The notes beneath the pieces were generated by a model. The model worked only from the letters and a program-made list of their open reading frames with translations, was not told the DNA's origin and searched no databases. A DNA stretch of 64,000 nucleotides, taken from assembly GCA_040399685.1 (NCBI GenBank), contig JBBART010000009.1, positions 1 to 64,000 on the forward strand. Reading direction: 5' to 3'. Within the stretch, counting starts at the first letter, position 1, and each line of letters opens with the position of its first letter. Both the position numbers and the translations under genes were made by a program. Origin of the DNA: CAIQQQ01 sp040399685. GTDB lineage: Bacteria > Pseudomonadota > Alphaproteobacteria > Acetobacterales > Acetobacteraceae. This document shows, piece after piece, positions 25,831 through 34,754 of the stretch.

Positions 25831-27618
25831 ATGCGAAAGACCCAAATGCCCTCGCTGATGACACTTCCCCGCGATGCCTGGCGTTTGGCCAAACCGTATT
25901 TCAACTCCGAGGAGCGATGGTCCGCGCGCAGCAAGATCGCGGCCATCATCGTGCTGAACCTGTCGCTGGTCGGCATGGATGTGGTGCTGAGCTTCTGGAA
26001 CCGTGCCTTCTACAATTCGCTGCAGGAGAAAGACTGGGACAGCTTCATCGGCCTGCTGCTCAGCTATAACCGTTCCGAGAAAACCGGCCTGCTTCCGGGT
26101 TTCGTGGGCATCGCGGTCGTCTACATCATCGTCTCCGTCTACCGCACCTATCTGAACCAATGGTTGCAGATCAGCTGGCGGCGATGGATGACGACGCATC
26201 TGCTGGCCGAATGGCTGTCTGACCGTGCATATTACCGCATCAGCCTGCTGACCGGCACCGGCACCGATGAAGGCACCGACAACCCGGACCAGCGCATCGC
26301 CGAAGATATCCGCCAATATGTGGGCCAGTCGCTGGCGCTGTCGCTCGACCTGCTGTCCAATGTCGTTACGCTGTTCAGCTTCGTGACTATTCTCTGGACC
26401 TTGTCCGGCCCCGCTTCACTGCTGGGCATCGAGATACCGGGATACATGGTCTGGGTGGCGCTGCTCTATGCCGCCATCGGCACGCTGTTCACGCATCTCG
26501 TCGGCAAGCCGCTGGTGGCGCTGAATTTTGTGCAGGAGCAGGTGGAAGCCGATTTCCGCTTTTCACTCGGCCGTCTGCGCGAGAACCTGGAAGGCGTGGC
26601 GCTTTATAAGGGCGAGGCGCGTGAAAGTGCCGGGCTGCACATGCAGTTCCGCGCCATCTTCGACAATTGGTGGGCGATCATGCAGCGCACCAAGCTGCTG
26701 AACTCGCTGATTGCCGCCTACAGCCAGGTTTCGGTGATCTTTCCCATCGTGGTGGCCGCACCGCGTTTCTTCGCGGGCGCGCTTGATCTCGGTGGGCTGA
26801 CCCAGACCGCCGGCGCCTTCAGCAGCGTGCACGGGGCAATGTCGTTCTTTGTCAACGCCTATGCCCAACTCGCCTCGCTCCGCGCCACCATCAACCGGCT
26901 CACCTTCTTCAGCCGCGCGATCACCGCCGCACGGATCGCCAACCACGACAACATGACCGTAACACCGCAGGCCGGCGAGGATTACGCGATCACCAACCTC
27001 ACCTTGCGCCTGCCCGATGGTCGCGTGCTGCTGCAGGACAGCGACGTCACGCTCACCCGCGGCCAGTCCGCCGTTTTCACCGGCCGGTCCGGCAGTGGCA
27101 AATCCACCCTGTTCCGCGCCTTCGCTGGAATTTGGCCGTTCGGCGACGGCCAGTTGCGCCAGGGCACCGGCACCACGCTGTTCCTGCCGCAGCGCCCGTA
27201 TTTTCCCTTGGGAACACTGCGCCAGGCCGTGACCTATCCAGGCGAGATCAATTCCATCAGCGATGCCGACATTCGCCAGACAATCGAAGATGTGGGCCTG
27301 GCCGTGCTGCTGCCACAGCTGGACCAGAAAGATGCCTGGGGCCAACGCCTGTCCGGCGGCGAGCAGCAACGTCTGGCCATCGCACGCGCACTTTTGATCC
27401 GTCCCGACTGGCTGTTCCTCGATGAAGCAACGGCCAGTCTCGACCCGGTGGCCGAGCAGCAGATGCTGGCCCTGCTCAAGCAACGCCTGCCCCACACGAC
27501 CATCATCTCCATCGCGCATCGTACTGAAGTGGCAGCGATGCATCAGGCACATTTCATCGTCGAGCGGAATGGCGACGGCCCAGGGCACATCGTTGAAGCG
27601 CCGCCGGTGCAGGCGTGA
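25831..27618 (+). CDS. SbmA/BacA-like ABC transporter (fused permease and ATPase)
   Basis: A 595-residue half-transporter. Residues about 35-365 form a six-segment ABC_membrane_2 domain with LSFWNRAFYNSLQEKDW and a Trp/Tyr-rich loop typical of SbmA, BacA and YddA. The ATPase follows with Walker A GRSGSGKST (418-426), signature LSGGEQQR (508-514) and Walker B LFLDEATAS (528-536). Related proteins import peptide antibiotics, bleomycin or cobalamin, or take part in very-long-chain lipid traffic. It would act as a homodimer. The lipoprotein gene downstream starts at its stop codon. Confidence 0.92.
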   Translation: MRKTQMPSLMTLPRDAWRLAKPYFNSEERWSARSKIAAIIVLNLSLVGMDVVLSFWNRAFYNSLQEKDWDSFIGLLLSYNRSEKTGLLPGFVGIAVVYIIVSVYRTYLNQWLQISWRRWMTTHLLAEWLSDRAYYRISLLTGTGTDEGTDNPDQRIAEDIRQYVGQSLALSLDLLSNVVTLFSFVTILWTLSGPASLLGIEIPGYMVWVALLYAAIGTLFTHLVGKPLVALNFVQEQVEADFRFSLGRLRENLEGVALYKGEARESAGLHMQFRAIFDNWWAIMQRTKLLNSLIAAYSQVSVIFPIVVAAPRFFAGALDLGGLTQTAGAFSSVHGAMSFFVNAYAQLASLRATINRLTFFSRAITAARIANHDNMTVTPQAGEDYAITNLTLRLPDGRVLLQDSDVTLTRGQSAVFTGRSGSGKSTLFRAFAGIWPFGDGQLRQGTGTTLFLPQRPYFPLGTLRQAVTYPGEINSISDADIRQTIEDVGLAVLLPQLDQKDAWGQRLSGGEQQRLAIARALLIRPDWLFLDEATASLDPVAEQQMLALLKQRLPHTTIISIAHRTEVAAMHQAHFIVERNGDGPGHIVEAPPVQA

Positions 27619-28130
27619 ACAAAATGGATCGCTCGACCATGAAGCACCACATTCTTTCCATGTTTGGCTGCACCGCCCTGGTCACCCTGTCAGGCTGCGG
27701 CTTGATGAAGCCGGCCGAGACGGGGGCGGGCATGCCGCTCGCCGGACAGGTGCAGCAGGCGCAGGTCGCCCTGCAGCAGCAGGCCACCTACAACGGACCA
27801 GTGGACGGCGTTGCCGGCCCCGCGACGCAGGAGGCCATCCGCCTTTACCAACAATCGCACGACCTCGCGGTGTCCGGGGAACTCGATGCGCCCACACGGC
27901 GCTCCATGGATCTGGACGCCACCGCCACCGCCGAACTCCCCCATACATTGATGGCCGACGGATCACGCATGACCGAGGGAGACGCGCGCAAGCTGATCGA
28001 GAGCCAGGGCTTTGCCCAAGTGGCCGACCTGTATCGCGACGACAGCGCTGTGTGGCGCGGCACGGCATCGCGCGGCGGCAAGGAGATGGATGTCGCGATC
28101 GACGCCAGCGGCAAGGTTGTGACGAACTAA
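27615..28130 (+). CDS. Lipoprotein with peptidoglycan-binding-like domain
   Basis: A 171-residue lipoprotein. The signal ends at a lipobox (VTLSGC, Cys28), followed by a PG_binding_1-like segment (QVQQAQVALQQQATYNGPVDG, then GPATQEAIRLYQ). The C-terminal 60 residues form an unrecognised small domain. The GTG at 27615 overlaps the transporter stop (GTGA); ATGs at 27624 and 27639 are also plausible starts. The position suggests an envelope-anchored partner or simply co-expression with the ABC protein. Confidence 0.8.
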   Translation: MNKMDRSTMKHHILSMFGCTALVTLSGCGLMKPAETGAGMPLAGQVQQAQVALQQQATYNGPVDGVAGPATQEAIRLYQQSHDLAVSGELDAPTRRSMDLDATATAELPHTLMADGSRMTEGDARKLIESQGFAQVADLYRDDSAVWRGTASRGGKEMDVAIDASGKVVTN

Positions 28131-28136
28131 GGGGGC

Positions 28137-28898
28137 TCAGTCAGCGAGCAGCCTCCGGATTTCCGGCTCTAGGGCAGCCGACAGAATGCCGTAGCCGATC
28201 CAGCTGGGGTGCAGGTGATCCAGCGAAATTTGATCGGCCATCCTGCCACGCGCATCAACCAGCATCGCGCCAGGGTCGGTGTAGGACACTTGCCCACCAT
28301 TGGCGCATGCGGCGATCAACTGGTTCACCCGTTGCTGTTGCTCGCGCGACCAGTCCGAGGGATCTGTCCTACGCGGCAGCAGCCCCACAAGCAGCACCTG
28401 GCTTTTCGGCGTCCGCAGCGTGATCTGCCGCACCACTTCGCCGATGCCCCGTGCAATCTCTTCCGGTGGCTTGCCCGGGCGAAGATTGTTGGTGCCGATC
28501 AACAGCACCACAAGACGTGGTTGCATCGCCGCCAGGGGAATTCGGTCCAAACGCCAGAGCAGCCCCTGCGTGGTGTCGCCGCCAATTCCAAGGTTCAGCG
28601 TGGAGCGGTGGCCGTAGAACATGTCGAACACCACAGGCGCCCAGCCCTCGACCAGTGAGTCGCCAAGGAAGAGCAGGTTGATCCGATGCGCACCGGCAGC
28701 ACCGATCACGGCATCGAGTTGCTTGACCCGCATCCGCCAATACGGGAGCACCATAGGCTCCGGCCGGGCGTCGACCAACGATGCACCAGATGCAAGTGCG
28801 CCTTCGCAGGCAACCGGCGCGGCGCTTGCAGACGTTGTACAGTCCGCAAGCGCAACCACCAGCATCAGCCGGGCAAAATACCGGCATAGCAGGGCCAC
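28137..28898 (-). CDS. SGNH/GDSL-family hydrolase, secreted
   Basis: A 253-residue esterase-type hydrolase with an N-terminal signal peptide (cleavage near SA-AP). The four SGNH blocks are visible: LFLGDSLVEGW (Ser81), NLGIGGD, GTNN (Asn137) and DHLHP (Asp227, His230). Such enzymes hydrolyse or transfer acyl groups, often acetyl groups on polysaccharides. GTG at 28898 is the likely start. It is a paralogue of the broken SGNH gene directly upstream and sits in the AlgF/AlgJ locus, so polysaccharide deacetylation or acetyl transfer is the natural hypothesis. Confidence 0.88.
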   Translation of the reverse strand: MALLCRYFARLMLVVALADCTTSASAAPVACEGALASGASLVDARPEPMVLPYWRMRVKQLDAVIGAAGAHRINLLFLGDSLVEGWAPVVFDMFYGHRSTLNLGIGGDTTQGLLWRLDRIPLAAMQPRLVVLLIGTNNLRPGKPPEEIARGIGEVVRQITLRTPKSQVLLVGLLPRRTDPSDWSREQQQRVNQLIAACANGGQVSYTDPGAMLVDARGRMADQISLDHLHPSWIGYGILSAALEPEIRRLLAD

Positions 28899-28955
28899 CG
28901 ATTATAACGTCCAACCTGCCTCACTCAACAAAAATGTCTCCCTGTCGCATCCGTG

Positions 28956-29803
28956 TCACTCGTTGAGCATCCGCCCAACGATCGGACGAAGCTGTTTTGC
29001 CAGAACATCATACCCAATCAAAGTCGGATGCAGGAAATCGTATGCCACCGTATCTGACAATTGTCCGTTCCCATCTAGCAGCACAGGTCCTGGATCAACA
29101 AATTTAAAGTCTGCATATTCAGAGCAAGCAGAAACAATATTATTTACACGAGCAGTAAAAATCCGTCTTGGATTGAGAAAATTTGCACCACTCGGCAAAA
29201 TTCCAGCAATCACCACGCGAGAAGTTGGGAATTTTGACTTTGCCAAATTGGCAAGGTGCACAATTCTTAAAGCAACAGCTAACGGCTGTCGATTAAAATA
29301 ATCGTCGTTATAAACTACTTTAGAATTTATATATTGAGGAACCTTGTTCACATAAAAATCGTTCGTTCCGATTGAAATAACAACCAAATGTGGATGCAAC
29401 AGGGTATCGGGCTGTATTCTGGAAAGACGCCATTCTAAGGTCTCTGTATCGTCTCCTCTCACTCCAACGTTCATTGAAACGCCCGGGGGGAACGGCCAGC
29501 TACTTGGCGGCCAATACTCAATAATTGAATCACCAAAAAAAATGCCTGGATGCGCGCTGAAGCGTTGCTATGTAACGCTTCTTCGGTTCTGGCGAGCCGA
29601 ATTGCCCAATTAAGATCGGCACTCGGGTGTGGTTCTCCCCCCTTCAAGGACAAGGTGGAAGGCTGCGGTAGCTCACAGTCCCCAGGCGAAACTGCCCATG
29701 CCGAATTCGACAAGAAGCCCGTCACCAGGATGCCGAGATACACACGCCAGAGGCGTTTTGTTATTTTTTGATTCAATGCAGCGAAATTGCAACAAACTGT
29801 CAT
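28956..29803 (-). pseudogene. Second SGNH/GDSL hydrolase, frameshifted at a T8 tract
   Basis: The 5' part (from an ATG at 29803) encodes a signal-anchor region (RVYLGILVTGFLSNSAWA) and the linker before the nucleophile. The frame is lost at a run of eight T on the coding strand (29535-29542 on the plus strand as A8). One more T would give AFFFGDSIIEYW, joining cleanly to the downstream frame. That frame continues with NVGVRGDDTETLEWR, GTNDFY and DFLHP, completing the SGNH blocks. It is a paralogue of the SGNH gene at 28137. The whole gene is AT-rich compared with neighbours, which suggests foreign origin. A start at a TTG at 29827 is also possible. Confidence 0.85.
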
Positions 29804-29933
29804 TTTTCGAACCCGAAATTTTGACAATTATATACGTACGCTTAAAAATTTTACGCAGAAAAATGCGCTTTGGCGCGTTATCGTTCTGTTTTACTAATAT
29901 TTTTTCTCCAAGTCAGGTTATCAAACACCCCGT

Positions 29934-32558
29934 CTATCGCGCGTCCTGGTGCGCCTTGACCTGGTTTTGGCGAAGCGATGAGGCATGCTTGAAGTCAGCC
30001 AAGGCACGAGCATTATTGCCCCGAGCCCGCTCAAGATATCCCGAGCGCATATAGAGTTGAGCCTCGTCAGGGAATTTCTCCAGACCATCTGCCACCAGAA
30101 TGCCAGCACGCGCCGAATCCCCCGAGCTGACCGCAGCGTCGATTGCGGCCAAACGGATGTCGAGGTTGTTGGGGTTTTCGTTCAACAAACCATTGGCAAT
30201 CACCACAGCCTGATCAGTGTTTCCATTGGCCTGATAGACGCGGCTTAATGCCAGATTGAGGTCTACGTTACGCGGCTCGACAGCAAGACGCGGCTTCAGC
30301 GACGCAACTGCAGCCTTTCCTTGACGGCGCTGGCTGAGCTGATAGGCGCTTTGCAAAGCGATACCATTCAGCAACTGTTCAAAACTGCCCTGTTGCGCGG
30401 CTGACAGGTTCTGCTGATCCAGGCCGTCAAGCATGCGCGTCGCATCGTCACGCTGTTCGGCAGCGAGCAAAATGCCCGCATAGGAAAGCCGCTGCTGGAC
30501 GGTCGGCTGGGCCGTACTCGAAAAACCTGCCGATACGGCATCAGGCACTGCCGACTTGTCGCCACGCTTGATGAGCGCGCGGCCGATCTCATTTCCCCAG
30601 GCACCTGTTGGATCGGGCCGCCCCGCCATTGTAATCAGTGCGCTCCGCACAGCCGCTGCATTTGCATTTTTCACAGCTTGCTGCACTTCGGCTCGTGCGG
30701 CGCTCCGCCGTTGGATTTCCTGCATGTCAGCGGTTCGATCAGCAGCCGGCAAACGCGCGATAAGCCGATCCGCCTCCGGCAGATTTTCAGTCTGTTCAGC
30801 GAAGATGATTGCAGCCAGCAAGGCGTCGTTGCTGGGTCGATCGCCGCTGACACCCTGCGCCATCATCTGCGTGGCTTCGCCTGTGGCTTCACGGGTTTGA
30901 AGGACACGGGCGAGGTCCAAACGCAACCAGGCGTTGCTTGGGTCGATCTTCAATGCTGCCCGAAGCATCTGAAGTTTGACCGCTTGATCTTCCGCAAACT
31001 CTGCCTTGCCGCGCAGATGCTCTGACTGAACCCGATTGATTGCCTGAACGGCTGCATTGTTGCGCGCTTTGCCGTAGACTTCTCGCGCGCGCCCATAAAG
31101 TCCATCGATCTCGTCTCGGGTTCCGGATTGTGCAAGCACATCAGCCAATGCGACCATGGCATCGGCATTTTTCGTGTCTGCCTTCAATGCCTGCCGAAAG
31201 CTTTTCTCCGCATCCGGCAGGCGGCCAGCCCCTTTTTGAATGAAACCAAGCGTCAGATAATCGGCCGAGCGCCACGTCTTGCCCACAACACTTTGCAGCA
31301 GCTTCTCTGCTTCATCGTATTTTTGCTCATGCGCAAGCGATTGAATTTTGGCATATTTTGCCATTATCGCGGCATTGGCCGCAGCGATCTCCTTGGCTGA
31401 GGCGCCCATGTTGGCACCGGCAGCACTTTGTTCCATCGCCAGTTTCTTGGGGTCAAAGCCAATCGTGTCGACGAACTCGTCATGCCTGTCTGGTGCGACT
31501 TCCATCGCGTTGGCGATCAGCTTGTCGGATTCCGCCAGGCGCTTCTGCTTTCGCCGGATGATCGACAACATGATCATCGACTCGGCGTCTTTCGGATCAT
31601 AGGCCAGTGCGGCCAGGAAGCCTTTCTCCGACTCCTCAGCACGGCCTGCGGCGCCATCCTCGTAGGCGCGCATGCGGTCCAGCAAACCTTCGTCGGGCAG
31701 ACTGTCCTGGATTTCCTTGCGCTTTGCCTCAAGCACCGGGTCGGTCGGATTTTCTTTCAGATACACATCGATCTGATCACGCGTGTTGATATCCGCACCC
31801 TGCCACAGCAAGGCGTCGTGCCACGCAACGCGAGCGCCGGCAGCCACGATCGGCACATGCGTCAGCTCCCGCAACTGGTCGATACCGGCTGAACGGCTGG
31901 CGTCCTGGAAGGTCAGCAACTGTGCATAGGCGAGCCGGAAGCTTGCATCGCCCGGCCAACGCGCCGCCACCAGCGGAAGCTCCTTGGACGCAACCTCGAA
32001 CCCTTCGGGCGAAGACGTTCCCAGCATCAGGTAATATTCGATGGCGAGACTGTCCGGAACCTTGCCCTTGGTGAACGCGGCATAGGCCTGGACAGCTTCC
32101 TCCTTGCGTCCAAGGCCTGACAGCTTGCGGGCCTCGGCCAACATCCGAAGTCCTTCGGGGCTGCGCTTCTGTTCGGCCGCAAGTGAAGCCAGCCGCGGGT
32201 CGTTCGGTGCCAACTGCCGCAGCCGCAGCCGATAGGCTTCGCCCGCATCAAAGCGGTCGAGTTGGAAATTCAGTCGTGCGGCCAACGCCAGCGTGTTTGC
32301 ATCTGGCGGCGACAGGGCGATCACTCGCTCCAGTTCCTGCACAGCAATCGTCGGTTGGCCGCGCTGCGACCAGAACGCAACGTTCTCGAACAACTGCGCC
32401 ATCGCCTTGTCCGACGCCACCGGCGCCGCACGAGGCGGAGCCTTGACGGCGGGAACTGCGACAGGCCCCACCGGCTGCGCGTGCGCCGAGAATGGCCCAC
32501 CTGAGAACGCAAACAAAATGCTGAGCACCAACTTGGAGTGTCGTGAAATCAAAACCAT
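29934..32558 (-). CDS. Large secreted TPR protein (exopolysaccharide secretion/assembly type)
   Basis: An 874-residue protein with a signal peptide (cleavage near AHA-QP) and TPR-like helical repeats along nearly its whole length, for example YDEAEKLLQSVV, LPDAEKSFRQALKADTKNAD and NNARALADFKHA. It resembles the TPR part of BcsC or AlgK, the periplasmic scaffolds of cellulose and alginate export, but has no C-terminal beta-barrel. The ATG at 32558 precedes the signal sequence; a longer frame is open but lacks support. It is transcribed after the AlgJ- and AlgF-like genes and before the two SGNH genes, so a scaffold for polymer modification is likely. Confidence 0.85.
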   Translation of the reverse strand: MVLISRHSKLVLSILFAFSGGPFSAHAQPVGPVAVPAVKAPPRAAPVASDKAMAQLFENVAFWSQRGQPTIAVQELERVIALSPPDANTLALAARLNFQLDRFDAGEAYRLRLRQLAPNDPRLASLAAEQKRSPEGLRMLAEARKLSGLGRKEEAVQAYAAFTKGKVPDSLAIEYYLMLGTSSPEGFEVASKELPLVAARWPGDASFRLAYAQLLTFQDASRSAGIDQLRELTHVPIVAAGARVAWHDALLWQGADINTRDQIDVYLKENPTDPVLEAKRKEIQDSLPDEGLLDRMRAYEDGAAGRAEESEKGFLAALAYDPKDAESMIMLSIIRRKQKRLAESDKLIANAMEVAPDRHDEFVDTIGFDPKKLAMEQSAAGANMGASAKEIAAANAAIMAKYAKIQSLAHEQKYDEAEKLLQSVVGKTWRSADYLTLGFIQKGAGRLPDAEKSFRQALKADTKNADAMVALADVLAQSGTRDEIDGLYGRAREVYGKARNNAAVQAINRVQSEHLRGKAEFAEDQAVKLQMLRAALKIDPSNAWLRLDLARVLQTREATGEATQMMAQGVSGDRPSNDALLAAIIFAEQTENLPEADRLIARLPAADRTADMQEIQRRSAARAEVQQAVKNANAAAVRSALITMAGRPDPTGAWGNEIGRALIKRGDKSAVPDAVSAGFSSTAQPTVQQRLSYAGILLAAEQRDDATRMLDGLDQQNLSAAQQGSFEQLLNGIALQSAYQLSQRRQGKAAVASLKPRLAVEPRNVDLNLALSRVYQANGNTDQAVVIANGLLNENPNNLDIRLAAIDAAVSSGDSARAGILVADGLEKFPDEAQLYMRSGYLERARGNNARALADFKHASSLRQNQVKAHQDAR

Positions 32559-32688
32559 TGTCCGCGCGCTGCTCCACCACAGATGACGTATGCCGTTGTC
32601 GCCCTGCCACGACATAGCACAGACGTTGCATCTCGCCTCAAGAGGCGATTTCCCGCAAACAGGTCTCAGCCGCCTTACGAAGGCGTGA

Positions 32689-33378
32689 TCACGGTTTCCA
32701 TTTCGCGGTCACATCGCGCGTCAGGAACGATGTCGGGGTCACCCCATCGCCCATCATCCAGACACTGAACATCGCGCCCGCCTCCAAACCTTCGAGGGCA
32801 AACGGCGCCGAGGCCTTGTCCGCGCAGGATGTGCGGATCTGCGCCGTGACCGGATTGACGCTACGGGTTTTCACAGCGTCCGTGGCCACGTCCTGAAACA
32901 CAACGGGGCCATCCGGCACAATGGCCAATGAGGCCTGCGGGCAAGCCGGCGCCGCATTGTAGAACGATAGACGCGCCCGACTCTGGTTAAATTCACTTTT
33001 GTCTGACACCGCGACCGCATCCAGAGCCGAACCCTTGCCTGGCTGCACGATGACCGTGACATAAGCACCCGGCTCGGCATGTAGTGTGACATGGCCGGTG
33101 CGGCCAGCGCCTTGCAGATCCAGCACCAGCGCACGGCCGGCAACCTTCTCAACCACCAGGAACGATGTCACCCGCTGGGCGGGCGTGATGCCCAGAGATT
33201 GCGCCGGCAAGAAATCCGGCTTCAGCGACACTGCCGCGGCATCCGCATTGACAAAGCGCACATAGGCCGAGCCCGCCGGGGGCAGCGGGTCATAAACCTG
33301 ATTCTGCGCCGCCACCGGCGACGCCCAAATCGATACAGCCAGAACAGTGGCGGAAGTCATCATCGCGAAACGAAACAT
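32689..33378 (-). CDS. Alginate O-acetyltransferase AlgF-like protein
   Basis: A 229-residue periplasmic protein with a signal peptide (cleavage near VAA-QN). The mature N-terminus, VYDPLPPAGSAYVRFVNADA, resembles the AlgF family, which works with AlgI, AlgJ and AlgX to O-acetylate alginate (WssG in acetylated cellulose). The rest is beta-rich, including a late Cys that may pair with the Cys of APACPQ. The AlgJ/AlgX-like gene lies 59 bases upstream on the same strand. The polymer acted on is unknown. Confidence 0.8.
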   Translation of the reverse strand: MFRFAMMTSATVLAVSIWASPVAAQNQVYDPLPPAGSAYVRFVNADAAAVSLKPDFLPAQSLGITPAQRVTSFLVVEKVAGRALVLDLQGAGRTGHVTLHAEPGAYVTVIVQPGKGSALDAVAVSDKSEFNQSRARLSFYNAAPACPQASLAIVPDGPVVFQDVATDAVKTRSVNPVTAQIRTSCADKASAPFALEGLEAGAMFSVWMMGDGVTPTSFLTRDVTAKWKP

Positions 33379-33437
33379 CAGATTTGCACCACTGTCTGGG
33401 GGCCTGCACAAAACACACTGAACCGCGCAAGCGAAGA

Positions 33438-34415
33438 TTAGCCGCCGACGGCCTTGCGAACGCCATCGAGGAAGGCTTGCGGCGCAATCACGTTCTGACC
33501 CCAACCATCCTTGCGGTCCGGCGGGATGATCATATCGGTTTCGTGGAAGTTCCAGACAATCACGTTAGGGCGCCTCCGGCGGAACGATTCGCTGCCTAGA
33601 TATGAAAGAAGTGTCTGGTAAGGTCCATATTGATGCACCTTCCACACCAATGTCACCGGGCGATTCAACTGATTGGACAGCATTGACGCAAAGCCGAAAC
33701 GCGGCTGCATGTAGCTGTTGCCGACAACAACCACATCTGCGGCATCATCCTCGATCAAGGCATTGCTGCCAGAGCCTCCCAGCACTGTGCGCAGCGGATA
33801 ACTCTCAAGCTTGTATTTGGCTGCATCCGCCGGCGGCAACAAAGCCGCCAGGTCGTTTTTTTCCTGCAACATACTAGCAGCCGGCCCAAGCGCAGTACCA
33901 GGCTGCACGCTGGCAGGCAGCTTCATCTTCTCGCGTATTTCCTTGGCCATCGCGGTCGCGGCGGCCTCGGCCCCGATCGCAGTCCAGTGGGTGTCCGCCT
34001 TGAAGAACACCGGATTGGCCGGTTGCGCCGCATGCAGCCCTGCCAGGGGCGCGAACAGGTCGGGCACCAAAGCGCCAGTCTGGCGCAGCGCATCGATCGA
34101 GAAGGCATAACGCTTCTCCGGATCAGCGGCGAACTTGAAATCATCCGGAAGCATCTCGCGGTAGACGCGCGACTTCACCGGTGTCAGGGCGAAAACGATT
34201 TCGATTTTCGCCTTCTTCATGATGCTAACGGCTTCGGCGCACACATCCACCACCGGCTTGACCCGCTTGAGGTCAACGTGGCGAACCTCGTCCCAGATCG
34301 GGAAGAGCCAGCCATCCTTGCCCACGGCCACAAGGTTGACGATCGCAGCATTTGCGGTGCCCACCGGTACCAAAGCCGCCCCCATGCCAGCCAGCGCAAC
34401 GCGGCGCGTAATCAT
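33438..34415 (-). CDS. AlgJ/AlgX-like polysaccharide O-acetyltransferase (SGNH-like)
   Basis: A 325-residue protein. The ATG at 34415 gives a twin-arginine-like export signal (MITRRVALAGMGAALVPVG). Key residues match the AlgX/AlgJ fold: Asp141 and His143 in KADTHWTAIGAE, and Ser234 in VVVGNSYMQPRFG. These enzymes move acetyl groups, delivered across the membrane by the MBOAT protein AlgI, onto an exported polymer. AlgI is not in the window. A 30-base longer start at 34445 is possible. This is the first gene of the minus-strand modification operon. Confidence 0.85.
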   Translation of the reverse strand: MITRRVALAGMGAALVPVGTANAAIVNLVAVGKDGWLFPIWDEVRHVDLKRVKPVVDVCAEAVSIMKKAKIEIVFALTPVKSRVYREMLPDDFKFAADPEKRYAFSIDALRQTGALVPDLFAPLAGLHAAQPANPVFFKADTHWTAIGAEAAATAMAKEIREKMKLPASVQPGTALGPAASMLQEKNDLAALLPPADAAKYKLESYPLRTVLGGSGSNALIEDDAADVVVVGNSYMQPRFGFASMLSNQLNRPVTLVWKVHQYGPYQTLLSYLGSESFRRRRPNVIVWNFHETDMIIPPDRKDGWGQNVIAPQAFLDGVRKAVGG

Positions 34416-34754
34416 GTTTTTATCGCCACCGGGAGACTGGTGCATGGAGCCCTGACCTTCGTTGTAATCCGATCGAAGTTAACCGGATGGCCAATTCGTG
34501 GCAACCAAGCTGGCGTATATTGTAAGGGATTTACAGCATTGTCATCGATGCCGCTATCGAGATGCCTCCCAGCGAGGTGACGAACGACCTCGCGCCGCGC
34601 CGGCAGCAGGGGGCGAGACCACGACCTGGTCGGGGGAGGCGCAATCAAGCGAGGGCCGAGCATGCTTTCTGGTTTTCAGGTGCCGTGCGTGTGAGTGTGT
34701 GATCATGTCCAAACCGATCCTTGCCCTTGTCTGTCGCCTGCAACGGATCTTCAC

